In this document: in pieces, positions 1 through 11,000 of the stretch
Layout of the letters: every line of letters begins with the position of its first letter
How positions within the stretch are numbered: the first letter of the stretch is position 1
Assembly: GCA_963931925.1 (NCBI GenBank)
Contig: OZ007575.1
Coordinates: forward strand, 38,632,846-38,696,845
Source: Onchidella celtica
Taxonomy: Eukaryota > Mollusca > Gastropoda > Systellommatophora > Onchidiidae
Length of the DNA: 64,000 bases
Direction of reading: 5' to 3'
The notes under the pieces: generated by a model
Databases searched by the model: none
The model's input: only the letters and a program-made list of their open reading frames with translations
Told to the model about the DNA's origin: nothing
Program-made: the position numbers and the translations under genes

Positions 1-1122
1 AAAATGTCATGTTTGCGACATTGTGGGTTTTCTCATGCACATTCACATATCTCGAAAAGTTTTTAACCGATTGGAATGACAAGTATACATAATAAAATAA
101 GAAGTGAGAGAACCACTTTCATGACAAAACCTCAAAATCAAGAGAATGTCGCATATAACAGTATGGCAACTACCCCCCAATCTTAATTTAGCTGTATATC
201 AAGGACTACTATATGTAGTAGTCCTTGCTGTATATATAAACTGTTGTTTCTTTATGTCGTTGAAGTAAGAAATAAGCGAATAAACCTTGGAACCAAACTT
301 CTTTTGAATGTATACATACGGAATATACAAGCATAAATATTTATGGAACCTTTTTGTATATATACTGTATACTAATGTTGCCCAATTATGGTGGGGGCAT
401 GTTTTTTTTTTATAATTGAAATGGGGCATGGGACAAAAAAGGTTGAGACACTGTACTTGACATTGGCATTTTGCACTTGAGACCATTTTTCTAAAGTAAA
501 CTTCTTTGAGGTTCTTTGGTAAGGTCCTTTTCATGTGATACATAAAGTAAGTCCTTGTCTGCTCTTACCAAAAAAATCAAAACTGTGAAGTTTTGAGCAT
601 GAGAAGTTGTCCAGTATTTGTATAGGCTATGAGTGTGTCTACTGCAGTTGTTAGTGACTCATGATGTCAAAAGTTTGGGGAATTAAGTGCGTGCCAGGGA
701 CTACCCTCAGTAAACATTGTTTTATGAGCTGTCCAATATGGACCTATGAATGTGTGTGTATGTCAAAAGTTCAGGAATTTTAATTTGTGCCAGAGACCAT
801 CCTTGAGAACACATTGTCTTATGTATTGTCCTGTACCTGTATGGACCAATGAATGCATGTGTGTATGTCAAAATTTCTGAAAATTTAGTCGATGTCCGAG
901 GCCATCCTTAATAAACATTGTCTTATGTGTTGTCCAATACTTGCATGGGGTTATGAATTGTGTATGTCAAAAGTTCAGGAAATTTTTCTCTGTCAATAGT
1001 TACCACCCCTCCATCATTATATTAGTTGGCATTAGAAATTAAGCCTATTAAGCTGTTCAGTTTGTTTTTTTGGTACTATCTGACACCTATTTCAGTCCTT
1101 GGCATGGTGTTTTTATTTGCAG
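1..1122. other. Upstream intron or flank of the helicase exon
   Basis: No coding exon is recognisable before the splice acceptor at 1120-1122. The stretch is AT-rich and contains a degenerate tandem repeat (listed separately, about 600-990). The short reverse-strand ORF at 199-543 has no recognisable domain and low-complexity composition, so I treat it as chance. Confidence 0.5.
600..990. repeat. Degenerate ~100-bp tandem repeat, about 3.5 copies
   Basis: The phrase TGTCAAAAGTT recurs at about 665, 761, 866 (as TGTCAAAATTT) and 965, spacing 95-105 bp. Each is followed by a conserved block resembling CCAGAGACCATCCTT and then AACATTGTCTTATG. Copies have diverged, so this is an old minisatellite. 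No coding role is visible. Confidence 0.75.
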
Positions 1123-1399
1123 AATTGATGTCTTTGTGGCCACTTCCATCATGGAGGAGGGGGTGGACTTCAGTGCACTGCAGTTGGTGGTATGCATGAA
1201 TCCACCTACAAGCCTACGAGCTTTGGTACAGATGCGGGGTCGGGCACGTAAGCGCGGCAGTTACTTTGTGGTCCTGTGCTACAGCAATGAGGAGGCAAGC
1301 AAACTGGAAAAACTACAGAGGCAGGAGAAAAACATGGAGGCTGCGGCACAGCGATGTCTGCGTGAGGAAAGAGAGGGACAAAATGCAGTGTCTTCATGA
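1123..1399 (+). CDS. RIG-I/Dicer-type helicase C-terminal exon (partial gene)
   Basis: This is an internal or terminal exon of a superfamily 2 RNA helicase of the RIG-I-like receptor/Dicer type. The acceptor is TTTATTTGCAG at 1112-1122; the exon supplies the last base of an Arg codon and then reads IDVFVATSIMEEGVDF (motif V) and, about 30 residues on, QMRGRARKRG (motif VI, arginine fingers that contact ATP). After motif VI comes a charged helix with a KLEKLQRQEKNMEAAAQ stretch, like the linker helix after helicase domain 2 in RIG-I-like proteins. The frame stops at 1397-1399, but a possible donor (CTGC|GTGAGG) lies near 1359, so the exon may end earlier. Preceding exons (DEAD/DECH motifs) are not in the window. 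These enzymes recognise double-stranded RNA in antiviral sensing or RNA interference. RIG-I-like versus Dicer cannot be decided from one exon. Confidence 0.7.
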
Positions 1400-1765
1400 G
1401 AAGATAGGAGGAGAGTATGCAGAATCTACATGAAAAGAGAGCAGAAAAATATGCAGTGTCTGCATGAGGAGAGAGAGAGAAAATATGCAGTCTGCATGAG
1501 GAGAGAGAGGGAAAATATGCAGTCTCTGCATGTGGGGAGAGGGGGAAAGTATGCAGTACATGAGTACACACACGATGAAAGAGTGGGACTATGAATGCAG
1601 CGTGTACATGAGGGGGGAATGGGATACTATATGCAATATTTACATGTGGATAAAGTGGGACGATGCGTGCAGTATGTATATGTGGTTGAAGTGAGATGAT
1701 ATGTGTGTACGTGAGGAGAGAATGGGACAGTATATGCAGTGTGTATATAACGAGAGGGTGGGACA
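1360..1765. repeat. Purine-rich minisatellite starting in the helicase exon
   Basis: Units of roughly 38-50 bp of the form ATGCAGTGTCTGCATGAGGAGAGAGAGGGAAA are repeated about nine times with drift. The first unit overlaps the last codons of the helicase frame. The reverse complement gives a 186-residue low-complexity frame (1206-1766) that is a by-product of the repeat. Confidence 0.75.
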
Positions 1766-2127
1766 ATATATGATTCTGCCCATCATGTGCATGACATTTA
1801 GACAGTGCATAGCATTGTCAGTGGAATTTGTGATCCATTCAGGATTGTAATGTGTATGGGTTCATAGGAATGGAGCTGTGCAGAGTGATAGAGACTGCAT
1901 TGGGAGAACTCTTTATGTGAAGCTGGGATGGTCTTTCTGTTACCATTTGAAATTCCATATTAGCAGAGCAATATCATTTTCATGACATGACATTTAGAGA
2001 AACAATGTCCTGTCCTTTGCACTTCCTCAGGATGAGGTTCCTTGTCAGATGGTTTTGGTGTCTGGTCAAACTGCAGTTTATGACTCAGTAGCAGTTTGTG
2101 TGGCAGATTCCGTTAAATAGGGATGTG

Positions 2128-2370
2128 GCAGTCAACTGGAACTATTTGATTAATCGAATACTGGAACTATTCAAAAGTCAATCAAACAGAGTGTTTTGAA
2201 TATTCAAATTATTTTTCGTCTCCTCCATGACATCGGAAAAAAAAAAATCAAAATAAATTCCTAGAGAGACAACTTAAATAGCACCTAAATTAAATGCCAC
2301 AGATTAGAATCTGGACCAAACCATTATTTGAATAATCAAATTGTATGTGAGTTGAAAGTCGATTGACTGC
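2128..2370. mobile_element. Possible hAT-like MITE
   Basis: The left end reads GCAGTCAACTGGAACTATTT and the right end is TCGATTGACTGC, giving a short terminal inverted repeat GCAGTCAA. The interior is rich in ATTAATCGAAT/TTGAATAATCAA blocks, as in many hAT-derived MITEs. I could not find a clear target-site duplication, so this is tentative. Confidence 0.35.
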
Positions 2371-2530
2371 AAAAATTTGTGAGTTGACACATAACTACGA
2401 TAAGTAAAAATTTTCTAACTGTGCAATGTTATAGCTACAAAATCAGACAATTTTCAGGAAAAACTTGATACAGTTATTGAAACTGAACTTTTCACAATTA
2501 GTGAGCTTTTCTGCCCAGTTTACATGGTTA

Positions 2531-2929
2531 AACCAAAGATACTAGTAACAATAAGATCAGACACTCTCTCCTTCGCACTTGTAAAAAAATTGTGCACACT
2601 GTGCGCTGATCGGGGCCGCCCATGGTGGCGCACAGCGTGAAAGGAATGTTTGATTTAATGATAAATTAATGATGCTGCCACTAAAAAAAGGAAAAACAGC
2701 CAGAGTTTTCCCACAGCGATTGTTGTTAAAATTACAAAATAACTGACGCCAATCAAGGCATACAGTGATAGCTGAACAGTGGACAAAATTCAAAATTTTC
2801 ACTTGCTTGGTTTTGTAAAATACTGCATTGTTCATTACTTTCGCACATTCCCCACTAGGTGGCGGTGCAAAATCTGTGCATGCTGAAAGCGCTAGCTGTC
2901 TCATTTTACTGTTTCTAGTATCTTTGGTT
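2531..2929. mobile_element. Tc1/mariner-type MITE with TA duplication
   Basis: Ends are AACCAAAGATACTAGTAAC and its near-perfect inverse GTTTCTAGTATCTTTGGTT, each flanked by TA (2529-2530 and 2930-2931), the Tc1/mariner target signature. The 399-bp interior has no intact transposase; the 115-residue reverse ORF at 2557-2904 has no known domain. A non-autonomous element is the simplest reading. Confidence 0.65.
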
Positions 2930-3042
2930 TAGCAAACCATAATTATGCACTATAAATGTATAAAATGTTTTATTTACCCACATATGTGCCCACTATAGTG
3001 TTTCAAGATAATGTTTTAAGTCTTTCAATGCCAGTTTCTTTT

Positions 3043-3500
3043 CTTTTGTCATGTGGACTGGATTTTCCTAAGTTTGGGGTCCAGAGTTTATGTACATGAC
3101 TATTGAAGTCATGGGATAATTAGTTGTTGTCCATATTCATTGACATACTTTTCCCCCTCAGTTAAGTAACAGATATGATCTTTTGTCATGTGGACTGGAT
3201 TTTTCTGATTTTGGGGTCCAGAGTTTATGTACATGTTTATTGAAGTCATGGGATAATTAGTTATTATACATATATTCATTGCCCCACTTTTCCACATTAA
3301 GTAAGTGTCAAAAATGATCTTCTGTCATGTGGACTGGATTTTTCTAAGTTTGGGTTAAGATGTTACGATCTTTTGTCATGTGGTCTGGATTTTCCTGAGT
3401 TTGGGGTCCAAAGTTTATGTACATGACTATTGAAGTCATGGGATAATTAGTTATTGTAGATATTCATTGTCATATTTTTCCATCTTACTTAAATAACATA
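3043..3500. repeat. ~137-bp tandem repeat, about 3.4 copies
   Basis: TTTTGTCATGTGGACTGGAT begins units near 3045, 3181, 3321 (short unit) and 3371 (one substitution). Units include the phrase GGGGTCCAGAGTTTATGTAC followed by TGAAGTCATGGGATAATTAG. The unit at 3321 is truncated to about 50 bp. Noncoding. Confidence 0.85.
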
Positions 3501-4105
3501 TAGAATGTTTGTTTTTTGATGTCAGTCAGTGACATACTTGAACAGGTTCAACCATTGTTGTCACTGAGATACTTATGCTGACAGGTATAGAGAAGTGACA
3601 TAGTTTGATACAGAGGAGAAGTTTCTTACCCATTTACAAGAACATTATGAGTATATTAGAAGCCTTGGCATGTTGCCTGATCACTGAAGCATTTAACTGA
3701 ATCGTGCCTTTGATATGACATGATGATTGAAGTTTCATGTGCTCATAGCTTATAGAGTTGTGATTTTTTTTCTTTTTAGTAGTACTTGCAAATTACACAC
3801 CAAATCTGCTTGATACTTTGAAATACAATGGAGAAGGCCTTTAGGAGTAGTGTGTAACTCAGTTCAGCCAACCAGTGGAGATAGAACATTGTCATTCTAA
3901 GGGGTTGAAATCTTGTAGACCATCTCAGGTGTTGGCATGTCAAGGATTATGGTGGTTTTGAGTTATGGCGGCTTTGCCATTACTCTTGGTGACATCTGCA
4001 TTCTCACAAAGTATCAATATCTCTAATTGTTTTGAAGTTATGAACAGAAATGTGTTTTGGCCACATCCAAGAATAATAAAAGTTAAGTGAACATGTTTTT
4101 GAAAT
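3501..4105. other. Intergenic, no feature seen
   Basis: AT-rich sequence without a supportable exon, RNA gene or repeat. Confidence 0.5.
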
Positions 4106-4346
4106 CGTCCCTGTTCCATTAGACTGTAGTAACTCAAAACTTTGAAAAATGGAATATATATATATTCAGGTGCATTCAAAGCTGTGTTGAATGATCTTGG
4201 TTCTGGACTCCTAGGCAAAAAAATAATTGAATTGCATACTCTTAAAAATTCATTGTAGCTAGACCAGTTGTGCTAAAATACAACAGTTTTTTGCTTCTCC
4301 TGAAAAGTAACCCAAGCTGATTACTATTGTTTAAGGGAGGGGTGAC
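4106..4346. mobile_element. MITE family C, copy 1
   Basis: About 240 bp bounded by GTCCCTGTTCCATTAGACTG and the inverse ending AAGGGAGGGGTGAC. It shares its interior (AACTCAAAACTTTG, CATTCAAAGC, TTGGTTCTGGACTCCTAGGC, GACCAGTTGTGCTAAAATA, TTCTCCTGAAAAGTA) with the copies at 11695-11925, 45141-46154 and 53600 onward. No coding capacity. Confidence 0.75.
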
Positions 4347-5409
4347 GAAATGCTCTCTTGTGAAATGAGAAAACTATTGATATGTGAGATGGGCAACAGA
4401 TCGTTCACTGCTGCACCAGTTTAGTGTCTCATTGGTTGTTTTTGAGCTGAGTGATGAGAGATACAATATCTCTCATGGGCATTGTGTCATGTGTTTACAT
4501 GTATATCGTAGTGACAACCATTGTTGCTCCTGTTTAAAACTTTACACATTGATAACTAGTTATCCAGCTTTGTTATTAGTTATTTTATCTTTGTATGTGC
4601 GCCAGGAAAGTTACCATTTATTTCATTTATCAGGAGTAATGAACAGAAAATCACTGCCACATGCTTACTGTATCTTCGTTTTGATTGCACTATGTCTCAT
4701 ATAAATGTTCTTACTTTATGAAGAAATGTCTTTACTGAGAAAATTATGGATTAGAGATTATGAATTAAATTTTTCCCACCCAGTGAACAGTGAGGTTGAC
4801 GGAAATTTTCTCTTGGTCATGTGATCTTTAGATGGAAACAAATTGCTTTTCCTAACATTCTTTAAGAGTAGCTATCAAATGTAAACACCAAGAAAATCAT
4901 GACCAGCTTTTGGTTGCCAACTGAAAGAAATTTAACTTGATGCAGAAAGAAAGAAGTGGATATATATTTGCTATTTATTTGGTGAGTGGTAGAGAAGTCA
5001 CAAGAGAAAGGAACATTAAATGAGAATTTTAATACAAATACTGAAATAGAAAGTAGCTTTACAAGCTTTCCGTCTTTGAGGTCCGATTCAGGCTTCCATG
5101 CAAAGGAAAACCAAACAGGAAGGAAGAAACAGATTAATGGAGATTACAAGTGGTAATTTGAAGGAAGTAATGATTGACAGATCTAAAATAAGGACTGATA
5201 ATAATTGCCTGATTGTATAAACTGACAATGGGATACGGGTGAAGAGGGGATGAAAATGCTTAGAAAGAGAAGAGCACTTGTGAACTTCAGGGTGCTCAGA
5301 GATGATTGCCAAGAGTGAACAAGCTTTATGCAGCATGACATGCTGATGATACCTCTCCACAAGCGCAGCTAGGTTCCATGTTTTTTTGTTTTTTTTTTTG
5401 TGTTTTATT
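4347..5409. other. Intergenic, no feature seen
   Basis: No splice-bounded coding segment or structured repeat was found. Short frames here (for example 4384-4704 and 5088-5360) lack domains and normal protein composition. Confidence 0.5.
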
Positions 5410-5780
5410 TCTCGCTCATTCAGTGTTTATTTTAGCAGGTTTCGCTGCCCTTGGCATTTACACCTCACTTTTTGTTCTTTTATTTTTCTTGTTGTGGTAA
5501 GGATTAGTTTTTTTTATAATTTTGCTTGGGCAGCGGCCTTGTACTTCCTGCTCTTCACGATTTCCAACTGCCAAGGTATTTTTAACGTGCGCAATGTGCA
5601 CACGGGCCCTCCAAATTTCTCGTCCATATCCAAGAAGACTAGGTGCTCGATCCTACTTACCATAGGAAAATATGAGAAAAATCCCCAAATTCCAACATGC
5701 CTGAACTGACAGGTATTTAAACCTGGTGCGTTCGGCATGAAAGGTGAGCACCTTGCCTCTAGACCACTGTGTCTCCCCTT
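5410..5780 (-). mobile_element. tRNA-derived SINE, copy 1
   Basis: Read on the minus strand it starts GGTCTAGAGGCAAGGTGCTC, has a decayed B-box region, then a body with GCATGTTGGAATTTGGGG, GAGCACCTAGTCTTCT, GAGGGCCCGTGTGCACATTG and ends AAAAGTGAGGTGTAAATGCC. The plus-strand copy at 44010-44360 matches along the whole length. The 74-residue reverse ORF 5514-5738 lies inside the SINE. Confidence 0.75.
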
Positions 5781-6152
5781 CTCACTCGTTCAGTCATCCT
5801 TCCAATCGTTTATTTGTGTCCCCTGTTTCACTCTTCTCCCTGGATTTTTTGGCCCGTGGTCATGTGACTAAAGGGTCATTATGCAGGAGATTCCCATCAA
5901 CCCCTTCTGTGTTTGAAGTTTAAAAACTTTACATGGATAGTTTATCCAGATTTAACTAGATATATTTGGCAATGTTATGCATTGTTTGCTCATCAAATTT
6001 ATTTTACTTTTGTTTGTTTTGTGTCAATAAAAGCAAAATCAGTCAAATTTGTTTGATTGTTTGTATTTATAAATGTTGTGCTCAATAACTTTCTGTGCCA
6101 TTTGTCAGCGTTTAACTATCCTGCAGTGGAAATTACAATGATTGTCATTGAT

Positions 6153-6652
6153 TATACAAGGTGGCTACTTCACAGAGCCTGTATTTATCAGAGGTTGAGG
6201 TTTAAGCTTATAGGTGAACCTCAGATTCTTTCAGAGAAAATTAGTGAACATTCATTGTTAAGTATTTTGTTGATTGTTAAATGCATACAATAAGTTGTGA
6301 TGTTCTTCATTTAATAATTGAGCCATCTTTCATTTGAGTTTATAGTTCTTTTTATGACAGACTTGCACATTTTTTCTTTTCTTTTTGATTGAATCTAACA
6401 TGTTGAATTACATGCATCGTTATTTTAAATAGTTGAATTATGTGTTGTCATATCTGCTGAATATCCTCACTACATTATGGCATTGGCTGAAGGAATATTA
6501 TTCCTGTTCAATGTGCCACCATTTCCTAGTGAATTTGGATTAAAAAAATAAAGAGGCCTGATCAGGCAACGCATCATAGACACTGTGTAGATCTTTTGTG
6601 TAATACTGTTTTTTGTATGATAATTATATGTTGGTTGTTATACACTCATAGT
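6153..6652. repeat. ~500-bp repeat, left copy
   Basis: Closely matches 8239-8733, from the phrase GGCTACTTCACAGAGCC through GAGGCCTGATCAGGCAA to TACACTCAT. Differences are scattered substitutions. The other copy lies in intron 1 of the phosphatase gene, so the pair brackets its first exon. No inverted ends or coding capacity seen. Confidence 0.8.
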
Positions 6653-8032
6653 TTTTATTTGACATGTGACGATGAGATAACAAATTAAAGAAGGTTATAA
6701 AAATATGTATAGTCTGATTTGGTGAGAAATGAAACTTAAGCATAAATTGGAGTCAGTACCGCATATTTTTGTGCTCACCCTTTTGTTTGTGCTCTCCACT
6801 AGAAAAATTGTTGAAGCTTTTACATTCCTAAAAAAACTATGGATTTTCAGGTGATCGGTTGGGAGATTCTGATGCATATTATATATACAATGCAAGCTTC
6901 TATTACCACCCTTGTTATGTGTAAATGGATAGGTTGGTCAGCATTTGGGGTCAGAGCATGGGTGGAAGTTGGATGGTAAAGTCCAGCACGGTCAGAATTT
7001 TAACTGCAATCCTCGTACCCTGCTTGTAATTTGTTTCTCGTGCCAGTATTGTGGGCAGTATCGAAATACAGCAGTCACAGACGCGAAGTCTCCTTTACAG
7101 TGTCCCTCATCCTCAGTAATTATCCTCAGATAGAGCCTCACAAGTGACTAACTTGGGCACAATCTCACAGTGTTGAAGATCTTTATTTTTATTCAACCGA
7201 TGAATAGTAGTACACATACAATTATATGGTGGGTGTTATATTTGCAGGATTTTTTGTTTCTACTGCTAACTCCTGTCAGGAGTTTTCATTCAGGTGTCAT
7301 TTTCACCTATAAGAGGTAAACAGTTTTTGGAGATAACCTTGAGAAAACGTCACATTTTTTTGTATGGGGAAACTAATAGGGTGATCAAAACGTACAATGT
7401 ATATGAACTGGTCTTTTGGAAGAATGAATATATGCAATTTGCCATAGATAGAAAAAGTGGCAAACGCGTGATAAGACTATTGTTTTCTTTTTCCACTGTT
7501 AAACCATAGATATACATTCACAAATGAACATCTCCTCTCCCCAACTCCCAAAAATAATAGACGAAACAGTAAGAAATGACGAGTTTATGAAACAACAATA
7601 ATAATAAAATGGTTAGTTGGACTGCACACCAAAACTTGACACTTTTGAGTAGATAAACTTCATGAATTTGGTTCTTGTAGATACATCTTGTGATCTTAGA
7701 TAAGAATCATGTGTATCTGACAATGTTGCAAAATGATGACCTTTTGTGTAAGACATCTTCTCCTTCATGTTTTCAGGATCACTTCATCCCCTCCTCAAGC
7801 TGGCAACCTTCAGCACAAGATATAATATGTAAATGCATTACCAACATCAGATACATCTTCATTTTCCCGGAACTACACATATGGTCATCGTTCTATTCTA
7901 ATAGGGTCTGACATTATACGTGGTAAATCTCTCACACTACATTTTTGCACAAGAAATACTGTGTAGAGACCCGAGGAACTTAATTCAGTATATAACTAGA
8001 CATGAAGACTGTATCGTGAGACGGAAGAAAAC
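6653..8032. other. Upstream flank of the phosphatase gene
   Basis: Contains presumed promoter and 5' UTR of the dual-specificity phosphatase. I see no TATA box or upstream exon I can defend. Small frames (7294-7509, 7690-7911) have no recognisable domain. Confidence 0.4.
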
Positions 8033-11000
8033 ATGAGTACAGTATTTGACAAGGATTGGCCATGCACTATCCAGGAGCTGGAGAATATTATCACAGCCCC
8101 AGCCTGTGGGCTCACCATGTATCCCAGCAATGCCTATGACGAAATTGTTGATGGAATCTTTATTGGAGAAGGGTAAGTCTGTGAGGTACTGGTTACCGGT
8201 CCCTTAACCGAGAATGGTCATGGTGGCATAATGCAAATTTTACACGATGGCTATTTCACAGAGCCTCCATATATCAGAGGTTGAGGTTTAAACTTATTGG
8301 TAAACCTCAAATACTTTCAGAGAAAATTGATGGACATTCATTGTTGGGTATTTTGTTGATTGTTAAATGCGTACACTAAGTTGTGGTAAGTTCTTCATTT
8401 AATAATTGAGCCATCTTTCATTTGAGTTTATTGTTCTTTTTATGACAGACTTGCACATTCTTTTCTTTTTGATTGAATCTAACATGTTGAATTATATGTG
8501 TATCGCTATTTTAAATAGTTGTATTATGTGTTGTCTTATCTGCCGAATATCCTCACTACATTATGACAATGTCTGAAGGAATGTTGTTCCTGTTCAATGT
8601 GCCATCATTTCCTAGGGAATTTGGATTAAAAAAATAAAGAGGCCTGATCAGGCAAAGCATGGTAGACACTGTGTAGATCTTTTGTATAATACTGTTTTTG
8701 TATGATAACCATGTGTTGTGTATCATACACTCATCTTTTAATATGTGTTAATTCATGTGTGGAAGCTTCTTACTTTCAATCTTAGAAACTGATGCTTGAA
8801 GGTCAAATTATATTAAGAACAGATGTTTTCTTCTATTATCAGTTAGTAAAAAGTCTTCAGATGTTCAAGGGCTATACCTGAAAAGGAATTTGAGTTTAAC
8901 ATGGTGTCAACCTAGTCCCAGTGACATGAACAATTTGCTCATCAACACAGTTACTGATGAGCTAAAGTTTGTGAAACTACAAAAATGTTTGTTTTTGAAC
9001 TCATGAAGGCAGAGGGTTTAAGTGGCAAAGGCATCAGAAATGCTCGTTGGTAAAAGTTTAAAAGAAGATTTTAGTGTATTTATCTTAATGGAATTACAGA
9101 GATTCTGCCAAAAGTGTGGGATGCATGAAAAGGCTGGGTATCACACATGTCCTGAATGCCGCCCGGGGTAAAGATGTCTTCCATGTCAACACCAACCAGT
9201 CCACGTACAAGAGAGCACACATTCAGTTTTTGGGCTTTGAGGCCACTGACTTTATCAATTACGACTTGTCTAAACATTTTGATGAAGCTGTAGAGTTTAT
9301 TGAAGCAGCACTGGCATCAGGAGGTAGGTGCTCCCAACTGTGAAAATGTACTAGATATCTCTCCATTTTTGTCATTTACATTATGTATGTCAGCCATAAG
9401 TCAAGGGAAAAATGCTAAATTTGAAAGTGGAAGGGAAAAAATGAAAGCATGACTGTGTAAGGAAGAGATAAATAAAAAGGAAAGGAGGGAGGCAAAGAAT
9501 GAATGAATAGAGGGGATAGCTGGAAAGTGATCCTTGGAAGTGGGGTGCAGCATATTAAAGGACAGATTATGTGTTCTTTTACTGCAAGGACACCCTAGCA
9601 TTAATGCAATAGGTATGTTTAGGGACAAGTAAAGAACTTCTTATGTCACTTTACTCCCTGCTTGTCTTCTAATATGGAAAATGTAAAACTAAACAGGGTT
9701 ACTTTAACAGTTTATATGATGTAAAATAAAGAAATTCAGTGAAATAAGGGCCTGTCACTGTGGATTCAATTGATAAAATGTTGAGTGGAAGCATTGAGCT
9801 TTTGATTTGTTTAAGGGTGTTGAGAAATACTTTCCATAAAGCTGTGTTTTCATGTACATGGAAACGGCAACAGAAACGTCAAAAATCCATCAAATAGTAG
9901 AAAAAAAAAAAGTGGAAATGGCATATTCCTTACACACAAAAACATTCTTTCTATTTCACTTCTTGAAGGGTTTTTGTCTTTTTCTGTTGCTGTTTCTATT
10001 TCTGCACACGTGAAAACCCAGCTTTACATGAGTTTAATGTTGAATATTTCACTTTTTTCATTGACAGGTAAGGTATTTGTGCACTGTGTGCAAGGTGTCA
10101 GTAGGTCAGCCACCCTTGTTATCGCCTACCTCATGATTAAATGTTACATGACAGTGCAGGAGGCCACAAGATTGGTCAGAGAGAAGAGAGAAATTTCTCC
10201 AAACCCCGGCTTTTTGCAGCAGCTTTGCAACCTCAATGAGCAGCTAAAAAAATCCGGACATTTTGATAATAGAGCGTCATCAGATTCAGCTGAGAATGTG
10301 GAAGAAGGCATCAGCTCACTGTCTTTAGATTCCCAGTCTGGTGCAAGTGGCTGTGACCAGAACAAGGGAGAGAGCACTGATGGTGCAGCAGAATCTGAGA
10401 AGACTTTTGGCCCCTGTACAGTGGAAGATTTGGAAGGAATCCTGACCGAGTCAACTGGAGGCTTCATGGTGTTACCTAACACTGAGTTCAGTCGGATTGA
10501 GCCACACATTTATATTGGAGAAGGGTGAGGTTAATTGTATGCTTAAGGTGCACCCAGTTTGTTTGTAAATTGATCTTTAGTGCCTGTGTGTCATACATAC
10601 TACAAGGAGATGAATAACTTGTAATATAGATCTAGCATTTTTTAGTGCCAGCAGTACTAGTCAATAAAGTTCAGCACCTCATTAGACAGATGGGAAGCCT
10701 CTTCTGTAATAAATTATTACTAAACTAACACATCTGACATCACTAATTCTTGATTATCCTTGTTATACATGTATACTATACTGGCTGGATTGTTATTGGT
10801 TTTCTCAGCACACATGATGTATTGTTCATGTCCACATACAAATGCTATCTTATATCTGATACCATGGTAATCATTGCACTCGCATGAACTGAAAGTTGCA
10901 TGACCAAAATTGCACTGGGGAAAAGATTCAGAACAATGTTCATTGTATCACAAATGTTTGCCTTCATTACAAAAAGTTCATTCTTCTTCCTCTTCTGCGA

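Noticed and set aside
1206..1766. 186-residue reverse-strand ORF
   Set aside because: Low-complexity antisense of the purine-rich minisatellite and the helicase exon.
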